NCBI GenBank assembly: GCA_013003285.1
Contig: JABDJY010000418.1
Location: 1 to 8,912 of the forward strand
Direction of reading: 5' to 3'
Length of the DNA stretch: 8,912 bases
Source: Alphaproteobacteria bacterium
GTDB lineage: Bacteria > Pseudomonadota > Alphaproteobacteria > UBA6615
The position numbers and the translations under genes are program-made. The number at the start of each line of letters is the position of its first letter. Position 1 is the stretch's first letter. The notes under the pieces are model-generated. The model saw nothing but the letters and a program-made list of their open reading frames with translations. It ran no database searches and was not told the DNA's origin. This document shows, piece by piece, positions 1-7,330 of this stretch.

Positions 1-1947
1 TTTGTGGACTGGGTCTCTGCCTACTCGCTTTCGCCGCCGGGCGCTGTCTTACGCATGACCATGAGCGCGCGCGGCGCGCTGGAGCCGCCCAAGCCGGTGC
101 GGACCTATGCCGCGACAACATCGCCGCTCGACCAGCCGCCAGGCTTGCGGATAACGCCGGCGCGAAAGCGGGTGTTGGATGTCCTCGCCGAGGGCCCGCC
201 GCGAACCATGCCCGACCTGACCCGAGAAGCCGGGGTTGGCGCCAGTGTCGTCAAGGGCCTCGCTGCAGCGGGGGCAATTAGCGCGCTGGACTTGCCACCG
301 GGCGCGACCTTTGTACCGCCGGACCCCGACCACCCGGCCGTCGATCTATCGGCGGAACAGCAAGCGGCCGCTTCATCGCTCAGCCAACAGGTCGACGCCG
401 AAGCATTTGCCGTGACCCTACTCGACGGGGTCACCGGATCAGGTAAGACGGAAGTCTATTTCGAAGCCATTGCGTCGGCCCTGCGTCTCGGCCGCCAAGC
501 GCTGGTGCTGCTACCGGAAATCGCACTGACGCCACAATGGTTCGACCGCTTCGCGCGGCGCTTCGGCACCGAACCGGTGGTCTGGCACTCCGACCTCAGC
601 CAATCGCGACGGCGGCTCGCCTGGCGCGCCGTGGCCACCGGCGAGGCGCGTGTAGTCGTCGGTGCGCGCTCGGCGCTGTTTTTGCCCCTCGACGAATTGG
701 GCGTGCTGATCGTCGATGAAGAACATGAGGCGGCTTATAAACAGGCGGACGGCGTGTCCTATCATGCCCGTGACATGGCGATCGTGCGGGCGCAACTGAT
801 CGGCTGCCCGATCATACTCGCCACCGCCACGCCTTCGCTGGAGACCCGCGTCAATGTGGCCCGCGAGCGGTATGGCCGGCTGGTGCTGCCCGAGCGGTTT
901 GGCGTCGCCAAACCGCCAACGGTGGAAGCGGTCGATATGCGCGAAAGCGGTCTCAAGGCCGACGAATTCATTTCGCCGGCGTTGCGCGCAGCAATGCTGG
1001 AAACCTTGGCGGCTGGTGAACAAACCCTGCTCTTCCTGAACCGGCGCGGTTATGCCCCCCTTACCCTGTGTCGAACCTGCGGTCATCGGTTCGAATGCCC
1101 GAGCTGCAGCGCCTGGCTGGTCGAACATCGCTTCCGCCGCCAATTGCAATGCCACCATTGCGGCTATAACGCGCCGGTCCCCAAGGCCTGCCCCCACTGC
1201 GAAGCAGAGGACTCCCTGGCGGTCTGCGGTCCCGGCGTCGAGCGCATCGAAGAAGAAGTAGCGAAAATCGCCCCTGACGCGCGGTTCGGCGTGATGACCA
1301 GCGATACCATGCGCGGACCGGAAGCCGCGCTGGAGTTGGTACGCACCATCGAGGCCCGCGAAATCGATATTCTGATCGGCACCCAGATGGTCGCGAAAGG
1401 CCACCATTTCCCCCACCTCACCCTGGTCGGGATTATCGATGCGGATCTGGGCCTAAGCGGCGGCGATTTACGCGCCAGCGAGCGCACCTATCAGGTACTC
1501 CATCAGGTCGCCGGCCGGGCCGGACGCGCCGAGCGGCCGGGGCGGGTCATCGTGCAGACCCACCAGCCAGAGCATCCGGTCATGCAAGCGATGATCAGCG
1601 GCGACCGTGAGGCCTTCATGCAATTGGAAGAAGATAGTCGCGCCGTGGGTAGCTGGCCGCCCTTTGGCCGGCTCGCCGCGATCATCGTCTCGAGCCGTGA
1701 CGGCGCGGCCGCCGATGGGGTCGCCGCCGCGTTGGCCCGCATGGCGCCGACCGGCGCCGATATACAGGTGTTGGGTCCGGCGCCGGCCCCCTTGGCCATG
1801 CTGCGCGGCCAGCACCGCCGCCGGCTGTTATTGAAAACCGCGCGTGACCAACCGGTGCAGCCGCTGCTGCGCGCCTGGTTGTCGCAAGTCATCGTCCCCG
1901 CCCGCGCCCGGGTGCGGGTTGACATCGATCCCTACAACTTCCTCTAA
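1..1947 (+). CDS. priA: Primosomal protein N' (PriA replication-restart helicase), 5'-truncated by the window edge
   Basis: PriA is a superfamily 2 3'-to-5' DNA helicase that binds stalled or collapsed replication forks and starts reloading of the replicative helicase. The frame is open to base 1 and the first visible residues already lie inside the protein, so about 80-90 N-terminal residues (most of the 3' DNA-binding domain) are missing compared with the usual length of about 730. Counting from the codon at base 4: Walker A GVTGSGKT at 142-149, DEEH box at 238-241, motif III-like ATATPSLET near 273-281, and motifs V and VI around GTQMVAKGHHFP (459-470) and QVAGRAGR (501-508). Eight cysteines in four CxxC pairs (356/359, 365/368, 383/386, 396/399) form the two zinc sites typical of PriA. 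The C-terminal domain ends with IDPYNFL and a TAA stop. An intrinsic terminator candidate follows. The identification is secure. The GTG at base 4 is only an internal valine codon. Confidence 0.97.
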   Translation, partial: FVDWVSAYSLSPPGAVLRMTMSARGALEPPKPVRTYAATTSPLDQPPGLRITPARKRVLDVLAEGPPRTMPDLTREAGVGASVVKGLAAAGAISALDLPPGATFVPPDPDHPAVDLSAEQQAAASSLSQQVDAEAFAVTLLDGVTGSGKTEVYFEAIASALRLGRQALVLLPEIALTPQWFDRFARRFGTEPVVWHSDLSQSRRRLAWRAVATGEARVVVGARSALFLPLDELGVLIVDEEHEAAYKQADGVSYHARDMAIVRAQLIGCPIILATATPSLETRVNVARERYGRLVLPERFGVAKPPTVEAVDMRESGLKADEFISPALRAAMLETLAAGEQTLLFLNRRGYAPLTLCRTCGHRFECPSCSAWLVEHRFRRQLQCHHCGYNAPVPKACPHCEAEDSLAVCGPGVERIEEEVAKIAPDARFGVMTSDTMRGPEAALELVRTIEAREIDILIGTQMVAKGHHFPHLTLVGIIDADLGLSGGDLRASERTYQVLHQVAGRAGRAERPGRVIVQTHQPEHPVMQAMISGDREAFMQLEEDSRAVGSWPPFGRLAAIIVSSRDGAAADGVAAALARMAPTGADIQVLGPAPAPLAMLRGQHRRRLLLKTARDQPVQPLLRAWLSQVIVPARARVRVDIDPYNFL

Positions 1948-1995
1948 CCCATTCTCTGATCGCACGATTCTTAGCGCGGCGAAATGTCGCCACCA

Positions 1996-2039
1996 GGGTA
2001 GGGATCAAAGGCGCAGATTTCTGCGCTTTTTCGCTACCC
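1996..2039 (+). terminator. Intrinsic terminator after priA, nested in an outer inverted repeat
   Basis: The core is GCGCAG (2011-2016), loop ATTT, CTGCGC (2021-2026), followed by a T run (2027-2031). The stem can grow by one G-U and three A-U pairs (AAAG at 2007-2010 against TTTT at 2027-2030). Around it lies a second perfect 6-bp inverted repeat, GGGTAG (1996-2001) and CTACCC (2034-2039). Its place 60 bases after the priA stop and upstream of the atp promoter fits termination of priA transcription. The call rests on sequence alone. Confidence 0.65.
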
Positions 2040-2122
2040 CCAAACTTGCCACCGCGAATAGCGTGTGCTACCAAGCGCCTGCTTCTCCGGCGGCTAAAGT
2101 TTAGTTGGCGAGGGCCCCTTAA

Positions 2123-2150
2123 TTTCACATAGAAATCAAAGGGTTATAAT
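2123..2150 (+). promoter_or_regulatory. Probable sigma70 promoter of the atpHAGDC operon
   Basis: A perfect -10 hexamer TATAAT sits at 2145-2150. A -35-like TTTCAC lies at 2123-2128 with a 16-base spacer and is a weaker match to TTGACA. The expected transcript start is near 2157, giving a short leader of about 37 bases before the GTG start of atpH. It is the only convincing promoter in the gap between the priA terminator and the ATP synthase genes. No clear operator was seen. Confidence 0.6.
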
Positions 2151-2193
2151 TTTTTCTAGGGCATTTCCGAATTTCGCCGGGGGGCCGCCAAAA

Positions 2194-2754
2194 GTGGCGA
2201 CGCAATCAAACGTAGCAAGCGAAATCGCCGAGCGTTACGCTTCGGCTGTTTATGAGCTGGCCGATGAGGCGCGGGTTCTCGATGAGACCGCGGCCGATCT
2301 GAAAAGCATTAAAGGCATGCTGAGCGAGAGCACTGACTTGCAGACGCTCATCCGCTCGCCGCTCATCGACGCCGACGTCAAAGCAAATGCGATGGAGGCC
2401 ATCCTCGAACAAGGTGGCGCCAGCGACCTGACGCGCCGCTTCGTGGCGGTCATCGCCCGCAATAACCGGCTGGCGGTCTTGCCGTCGACCATCGATGCAT
2501 TCCTCGCCGAACTGGCGGGTCGCCGCGGTGAGATCACCGCCGAGGTCACCTCGGCGCAACCGCTAAAACAAACGCAATTGGACGCGGTCACCAACGCTTT
2601 GCGCGCTGCGCTGGGTGGCAAAGTGACCGTCGACGCAAAACTCGATCCTTCGCTTATCGGCGGCCTGGTTGTCCGGGTCGGCTCGCGCATGATCGATGCG
2701 TCGCTTAAATCAAAACTGCAGCGCCTGCAGTTGGCCATGAAAGGGGCTCAGTAA
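2194..2754 (+). CDS. atpH: F1F0 ATP synthase, F1 subunit delta (AtpH)
   Basis: The delta subunit (OSCP homologue) sits on top of the F1 head and joins it to the peripheral stalk, so that the head does not turn with the rotor. The product has 186 residues, normal for the family. An N-terminal helical domain starts with AERYASAVYELA (12-23). The C-terminal part has the conserved block GGLVVRVGSRMIDASL (156-171), typical of delta/OSCP. The start is GTG at 2194: the conserved N-terminal helix begins 11 residues later and no ATG fits nearby. Only a run of six G (2179-2184) precedes it as a poor ribosome-binding site, 9 bases from the start. It is the first gene of the operon, and its TAA stop overlaps the atpA ATG by one base (TAATG), which suggests coupled translation. 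Confidence 0.96.
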   Translation: MATQSNVASEIAERYASAVYELADEARVLDETAADLKSIKGMLSESTDLQTLIRSPLIDADVKANAMEAILEQGGASDLTRRFVAVIARNNRLAVLPSTIDAFLAELAGRRGEITAEVTSAQPLKQTQLDAVTNALRAALGGKVTVDAKLDPSLIGGLVVRVGSRMIDASLKSKLQRLQLAMKGAQ

Positions 2755-4283
2755 TGGAAATTCGTGCCGCGGAAATTTCGGCGATCCTTAAGGACCAGAT
2801 CGCCAATTTCGATGCAGGATCCGACGTTTCCGAAATCGGCCAAGTGCTGTCGGTAGGTGACGGTGTCGCGCGTGTTTACGGGCTCGACAATGTCCAGGCC
2901 GGCGAGATGGTCGAATTTCCCGGTGGCATTAAGGGCATGACCCTGAACCTGGAGACCGACAATGTCGGTATCGTCATCTTCGGCGATGACCGAGACATTA
3001 AGGAAGGCGATACGGTCAAACGGACCGGCGATATCGTCGACGTGCCGGTTGGCAAGGCCTTGTTGGGTCGCGTCATCGACGCGCTGGGCAATCCGATTGA
3101 CGGTGCCGGACCGGTGGAAACCACCGAGCGCCGTCTGGTCGAAGTGAAGGCGCCGGGCATTATCCCGCGCCAATCGGTGTCCGAGCCCATGCAGACCGGC
3201 CTCAAGGCGCTTGATTCGCTGGTGCCCGTTGGCCGCGGCCAGCGCGAATTGATCATTGGTGACCGGCAGACCGGCAAAACCGCCGTCGCCATCGACACCA
3301 TCCTCAATCAGAAGGCGATCAACGAGTCGGACGACGAATCGAAGAAGCTCTACTGCATCTATGTGGCCATCGGCCAGAAGCGTTCCACGGTGGCGCAGGT
3401 CGTCAAGACCCTGCAAGACACCGGCGCCATGGATTATACCGTCGTCGTCGCCGCAACGGCCTCCGAACCGGCGCCGCTGCAGTTCCTGGCACCTTATGTG
3501 GGCTGCGCGATTGGCGAGTATTTCCGCGACAATGGCATGCATGCTGTCATCATTTATGACGATTTGTCCAAGCAGGCCACGGCCTACCGTCAAATGTCGC
3601 TGTTGCTTCGTCGCCCGCCGGGACGTGAAGCCTATCCCGGCGACGTTTTCTACGTCCATTCGCGCCTGCTCGAGCGCGCCGCGAAGATGAACGCCGACAA
3701 TGGCTCCGGATCGCTGACCGCCCTGCCGGTCATCGAGACCCAGGCCAACGATGTGTCGGCCTATATTCCGACCAACGTCATTTCGATCACCGACGGGCAG
3801 ATCTTCCTCGAGACCGACCTGTTCTATAAGGGCGTTCGTCCGGCGATTAACGTCGGCCTGTCGGTCAGCCGCGTTGGTTCCGCCGCCCAGTCGAAGGCGA
3901 TGAAAAAGGTCGCCGGCACGATTAAGCTCGAACTCGCCCAGTTCCGCGAGATGGAAGCCTTTTCGCAGTTCGCCTCCGATCTCGATCAGGTCACCCAGCG
4001 TCTATTGGCGCGCGGTGCGCGTCTGACCGAATTGCTGAAGCAGCCGCAATATTCGCCGATGCCGGTCGAAGAACAGGTTATAGCGATCTATGCCGGTGTG
4101 CGCGGCCATATCGATGAAGTCCCGATCGCCGACATCAATCGCTTCGAGGGTCAGTTGCTCGACCATATTCGCAGCAATCATGCAGATATACTGGCGTCGA
4201 TCCGCGATACCGGCGATCTGAACGAAGATGTCGATGGCCGCTTGGGCGAAGTCGTCTCGGCGTTCGTCAAGACATTCGCCTAA
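2754..4283 (+). CDS. atpA: F1F0 ATP synthase, F1 subunit alpha (AtpA)
   Basis: The alpha subunit alternates with beta in the alpha3-beta3 ring of F1 and carries the non-catalytic nucleotide sites. The product has 509 residues, the usual bacterial length. The N-terminal beta-barrel domain (about 1-95) is followed by the nucleotide-binding domain with Walker A GDRQTGKT at 169-176, the same positions as in E. coli. A Walker B-like strand AVIIYDDLSK comes later. The segment NVGLSVSRVGSAAQ carries the conserved arginine (equivalent to E. coli Arg376) that reaches into the neighbouring catalytic site. The C-terminal helical domain is complete. The start overlaps the atpH stop by one base and has a good ribosome-binding site, AAGGGG (2741-2746), 7 bases upstream. 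Nothing is missing, and the identification is certain. Confidence 0.99.
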   Translation: MEIRAAEISAILKDQIANFDAGSDVSEIGQVLSVGDGVARVYGLDNVQAGEMVEFPGGIKGMTLNLETDNVGIVIFGDDRDIKEGDTVKRTGDIVDVPVGKALLGRVIDALGNPIDGAGPVETTERRLVEVKAPGIIPRQSVSEPMQTGLKALDSLVPVGRGQRELIIGDRQTGKTAVAIDTILNQKAINESDDESKKLYCIYVAIGQKRSTVAQVVKTLQDTGAMDYTVVVAATASEPAPLQFLAPYVGCAIGEYFRDNGMHAVIIYDDLSKQATAYRQMSLLLRRPPGREAYPGDVFYVHSRLLERAAKMNADNGSGSLTALPVIETQANDVSAYIPTNVISITDGQIFLETDLFYKGVRPAINVGLSVSRVGSAAQSKAMKKVAGTIKLELAQFREMEAFSQFASDLDQVTQRLLARGARLTELLKQPQYSPMPVEEQVIAIYAGVRGHIDEVPIADINRFEGQLLDHIRSNHADILASIRDTGDLNEDVDGRLGEVVSAFVKTFA

Positions 4284-4321
4284 ACGCTGTAACGGAACCG
4301 GATTAGCGGGCGTCACGTAAC

Positions 4322-5227
4322 ATGCCAAGCCTCAAAGACCTTAGGGTCCGTATTACGTCGGTAAAGTCGACCCAGCGCATCACATCGGCGATGAAGATGG
4401 TTGCGGCGGCAAAACTGCGCCGTGCTCAGGAGCAAGCCGAGGCCTCGCGCCCCTATGCGGAACGCATGGAACGCATGCTGGGGTCGGTCGCCGCCAGCGT
4501 CAGCGACGTTTCCAGCGCACCGCCTTTATTGGCAGGCACCGGCAAGGACGATGTCCATCTGCTTGTCATCATGACCACGGACCGTGGCTTGTGCGGCGGC
4601 TTCAATACCAATATCGGCCGCTGGGCGCGCCAGCAGATCCGCAGTCTGGTGTCCGACGGCAAGCAGGTCAAATTGCTGATCGTCGGCCGTAAAGGGTTCG
4701 GCATGCTGCGGTCGGAATTTGGCAGCATGATCATCGATACGATCGAGGATACCGCCAAGCCGACGCCGAAATTCGACACCGCGGCGGCAATCGCCAGCCG
4801 GGTCACCACCATGTTCGATGATGGCGAGTTCGACGTTTGCACCATCGTCTATAACCGCTTCGAATCGGCCCTGTCACAGATCGTCACACCATTGCAGTTG
4901 ATCCCGTTCTCGCAGGACGCTGCCGGCGACGACAAGAAAGAAGACGACGCGGCGACCGGCGACGGCCCGAATGTGGCTTACGATTACGAACCGGAAGAAA
5001 ACGCGATCTTGGCAGAACTTTTACCGCGCAACCTATCGGTCCAGGTATTTCGGGCGATGCTCGAATCCTTTGCCTCGGAACAGGGTGCGCGCATGGCGGC
5101 GATGGACAATGCGACACGGAATGCCGGGGATCTGATCGATCAGTTGACGATCAACTACAACCGCACCCGACAAGCCTTCATCACCAAGGAATTGATTGAA
5201 ATTATTTCCGGCGCAGAGGCGCTTTAG
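4322..5227 (+). CDS. atpG: F1F0 ATP synthase, F1 subunit gamma (AtpG)
   Basis: The gamma subunit is the rotating central shaft whose coiled coil turns inside the alpha3-beta3 ring and couples proton flow to ATP synthesis. The product has 301 residues, slightly longer than the roughly 287 of E. coli. The N-terminal helix (MPSLKDLRVRITSVKSTQRI) and the C-terminal helix (about 251-295, with ASEQGARMAAMDNATRNAG) form the coiled coil. The conserved TDRGLCGGFN lies at 86-95 in the Rossmann-like domain. The extra length sits in a charged, probably flexible stretch at about 198-222, a place where gamma subunits vary. The ATG is fixed by the conserved N-terminus, yet the ribosome-binding site is weak (GCGGG at 4306-4310, 11 bases away). 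The gap to atpA is 38 bases. Confidence 0.98.
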   Translation: MPSLKDLRVRITSVKSTQRITSAMKMVAAAKLRRAQEQAEASRPYAERMERMLGSVAASVSDVSSAPPLLAGTGKDDVHLLVIMTTDRGLCGGFNTNIGRWARQQIRSLVSDGKQVKLLIVGRKGFGMLRSEFGSMIIDTIEDTAKPTPKFDTAAAIASRVTTMFDDGEFDVCTIVYNRFESALSQIVTPLQLIPFSQDAAGDDKKEDDAATGDGPNVAYDYEPEENAILAELLPRNLSVQVFRAMLESFASEQGARMAAMDNATRNAGDLIDQLTINYNRTRQAFITKELIEIISGAEAL

Positions 5228-5266
5228 CCAACACCAGAATAAGCCCCCTGGGCCAGGAGAAAGCAG

Positions 5267-6688
5267 ATGGCGAAAAATATAGTCGGCAAAATCACGCAGG
5301 TGCTGGGCGCCGTTGTGGACGTTCAGTTCGAAGGCGATCTTCCGCCGATTCTGAACGCGCTCACCGCCGACAATCACGGCAACCAATTGGTGCTCGAAGT
5401 GGCGCAGCATCTGGGTGAGAACACCACCCGCTGCATCGCCATGGACACCACCGACGGGATGGTCCGCGGCGCCGAGGTGATCGATACCGGCGCGCCAATC
5501 AGCGTGCCCGTTGGTCCCGAGACATTGGGCCGCATCATCAACGTGATCGGTGATCCGGTCGACGAACGCGGCCCCATCGGCCACAAGAAAACCATGCCGA
5601 TCCATCGCTCCGCCCCCCCATTTACCGAGCAATCGACGGAAACCGAACAGCTGGTCACCGGCATTAAGGTCGTCGACCTGCTGACGCCCTACGCCAAGGG
5701 CGGCAAGATCGGCCTGTTCGGCGGCGCCGGCGTTGGCAAGACCGTGCTGATCATGGAACTGATCAACAATGTCGCCAAGGGCCATGGCGGTTACTCAGTG
5801 TTCGCCGGTGTCGGCGAACGCACCCGCGAAGGCAACGATCTTTATTACGAAATGATCGATTCCGGCGTTATCGTGCCGGACGGCGACTCCAAGGCGGCGC
5901 TGGTGTACGGCCAAATGAACGAGCCTCCCGGCGCCCGCGCGCGCGTCGGCCTGACCGGTCTGACCCTGGCGGAATATTTCCGCGATGAAGAGGGCCAGGA
6001 CGTGCTGTTCTTCGTCGATAACATCTTCCGTTTCACTCAAGCCGGCTCCGAAGTGTCGGCCCTGTTGGGCCGCATCCCCTCGGCGGTGGGCTATCAGCCG
6101 ACCCTAGGCACCGATCTGGGTACCCTGCAGGAACGCATTACCTCGACCAACAAGGGATCGATCACGTCGGTGCAGGCGATCTACGTGCCGGCTGACGATT
6201 TGACCGATCCGGCGCCGGCCACCACCTTCTCGCATCTTGATGCGACGACGGTGTTGTCGCGGCAAATCGCCGAGCTGGGCATCTACCCTGCGGTCGACCC
6301 GCTCGACTCCACCAGCCGAATTCTCGATCCGCGGATCGTCGGTGACGAGCATTACGAAACCGCCCGTCAGGTCCAGGAAACCCTGCAGAGCTATAAGAGC
6401 CTTCAGGAAATCATCGCCATTCTGGGCATGGACGAACTGTCGGAAGAAGATAAGCTGACGGTTATGCGGGCGCGCAAAATTCAGCGCTTCATGTCGCAGC
6501 CCTTCCACGTCGCCGAAGTGTTCACCGGCACCCCCGGCAAGTTTGTCGGCCTGGAGGACACCATCAAGGGTTTCCGCGACATCGTCGCCGGCAATTATGA
6601 CGATCTGCCCGAAGCCGCCTTCTACATGGTCGGCACCATCGAAGAGGCCGTCGAGAAGGCCCAAACAATGGCCGCAGAGGCCGCATAG
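5267..6688 (+). CDS. atpD: F1F0 ATP synthase, F1 subunit beta, catalytic (AtpD)
   Basis: The beta subunit carries the three catalytic sites of F1 that make ATP from ADP and phosphate. The product has 473 residues, a normal length. Visible sites: Walker A GGAGVGKT at 152-159, GERTREGNDLY starting at 183 with the catalytic glutamate E184 (equivalent to E. coli E181) and R185, a Walker B strand ending at D251 (VLFFVDN), and DELSEED at 389-395, the loop that contacts the gamma shaft. All key residues are present, so the enzyme should be active. The start is ATG with the strongest ribosome-binding site of the operon, AGGAGA (5255-5260), 6 bases upstream. It lies 39 bases after atpG and 11 bases before atpC. 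Confidence 0.99.
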   Translation: MAKNIVGKITQVLGAVVDVQFEGDLPPILNALTADNHGNQLVLEVAQHLGENTTRCIAMDTTDGMVRGAEVIDTGAPISVPVGPETLGRIINVIGDPVDERGPIGHKKTMPIHRSAPPFTEQSTETEQLVTGIKVVDLLTPYAKGGKIGLFGGAGVGKTVLIMELINNVAKGHGGYSVFAGVGERTREGNDLYYEMIDSGVIVPDGDSKAALVYGQMNEPPGARARVGLTGLTLAEYFRDEEGQDVLFFVDNIFRFTQAGSEVSALLGRIPSAVGYQPTLGTDLGTLQERITSTNKGSITSVQAIYVPADDLTDPAPATTFSHLDATTVLSRQIAELGIYPAVDPLDSTSRILDPRIVGDEHYETARQVQETLQSYKSLQEIIAILGMDELSEEDKLTVMRARKIQRFMSQPFHVAEVFTGTPGKFVGLEDTIKGFRDIVAGNYDDLPEAAFYMVGTIEEAVEKAQTMAAEAA

Positions 6689-6699
6689 GGAGCCGTAAC

Positions 6700-7119
6700 G
6701 TGGCTGAAACAGCGGTTCAGTTCGAGCTGGTCTCGCCCGAACAACTTCTTCTCTCCGAGGATGTGGAGATGGTGGTTGTACCCGGCGGCGAAGGCGATTT
6801 CGGCGTGTTGCCCGGCCACTCGCCGATGATTTCGACGGTGCGGCCGGGGGTGATCCACGTTTTCGCCAGCGGCAGCGTCAGTTCACGAATATTTGTCGCC
6901 GGCGGGTTTGCCGAAGTCACCGGGAGCCGCTGCACGGTTTTGGCCGAAGAAGCCTTGGTGGTCGACGATATCGACCGGGCGCAGGTCGAAACGGATCTAC
7001 AAAATGCGGTCGAGGATCTGGGTGGCGCCAGCGACCCAACCGAGCAAAAAGCGGCCGAAGACCGCGCGTCTACAGCCCGCGCCAAGCTCGCCGCCATCGA
7101 CGCCCCGGTCTACCAGTAA
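6700..7119 (+). CDS. atpC: F1F0 ATP synthase, F1 subunit epsilon (AtpC)
   Basis: The epsilon subunit joins the gamma shaft to the ring of c subunits and in many bacteria can restrain ATP hydrolysis through its C-terminal helices. The product has 139 residues. The N-terminal beta-sandwich carries the family signature GGEGDFGVLPGHSPM (29-43) and FVAGGFAEV (65-73). The C-terminal part (about 92-134) is predicted helical, with DRAQVETDLQNAVEDL and an Ala/Lys-rich second helix, so the two-helix region is present. The start is GTG with GGGAG (6688-6692) 7 bases upstream, overlapping the last base of the atpD stop. It is the last gene of the operon. No T-rich terminator was found directly after it. 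Confidence 0.96.
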   Translation: MAETAVQFELVSPEQLLLSEDVEMVVVPGGEGDFGVLPGHSPMISTVRPGVIHVFASGSVSSRIFVAGGFAEVTGSRCTVLAEEALVVDDIDRAQVETDLQNAVEDLGGASDPTEQKAAEDRASTARAKLAAIDAPVYQ

Positions 7120-7140
7120 ACGGCCCAATACCCGTTTATA

Positions 7141-7164
7141 CCGGGGCTGCCTCTCTAGCACCGG
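7141..7164 (+). other. Imperfect hairpin downstream of atpC without a T run
   Basis: CCGG-g-GCT (7141-7148) can pair with AGC-a-CCGG (7157-7164) around an 8-base loop, seven pairs with one mismatch. It begins 22 bases after the atpC stop. There is no T tract after it, so it is not a standard intrinsic terminator. It could protect the 3' end of the atp mRNA, or be chance in GC-rich DNA. Confidence 0.25.
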
Positions 7165-7231
7165 CGTGCCCATTGGCGCGATTTCGATACAAATATAGTT
7201 AATTTGCCCACGATCTTGGGCGCCATGCGCT

Positions 7232-7260
7232 TTGACCGTCTTGGCCGGCGGCGCTACAAT
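7232..7260 (+). promoter_or_regulatory. Near-consensus sigma70 promoter of the ferritin-like gene
   Basis: TTGACC (7232-7237) and TACAAT (7255-7260) are separated by exactly 17 bases, each one mismatch from consensus. An A/T-rich stretch lies further upstream (about 7184-7206). The expected start is near 7267, giving a leader of about 64 bases. This suggests the downstream gene is transcribed independently of the atp operon. No clear Fur, Irr or other iron-regulator box was recognised. Confidence 0.65.
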
Positions 7261-7286
7261 TTTACCATTCGTGATTCGGGGGATTT

Positions 7287-7299
7287 GGCAGGAACTGCC
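7287..7299 (+). other. Small stem-loop in the leader of the ferritin-like gene
   Basis: GGCAG (7287-7291), loop GAA, CTGCC (7295-7299) is a perfect 5-bp stem in the predicted 5' leader, about 20 bases after the inferred transcript start and 22 bases before the ribosome-binding site. It is too short to be called a riboswitch. It may be chance. Confidence 0.2.
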
Positions 7300-7330
7300 G
7301 TAACGACGGACAGACAAGCGAGGGGCTTCG

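Noticed and set aside
511..1416. Long open frame (about 300 codons) on the - strand opposite priA
   Set aside because: It lies wholly inside a certain priA gene with all helicase motifs, resembles no protein I know, and such antisense frames are expected in GC-rich coding DNA.
2748..3659. Long open frame on the - strand opposite atpA
   Set aside because: It is antisense to the conserved alpha subunit, with an unnatural His/Asp/Arg-rich composition and no recognisable domain.
5033..5785. Open frame on the - strand spanning the end of atpG and start of atpD
   Set aside because: It runs across two certain genes, has no family resemblance, and is explained by codon bias.
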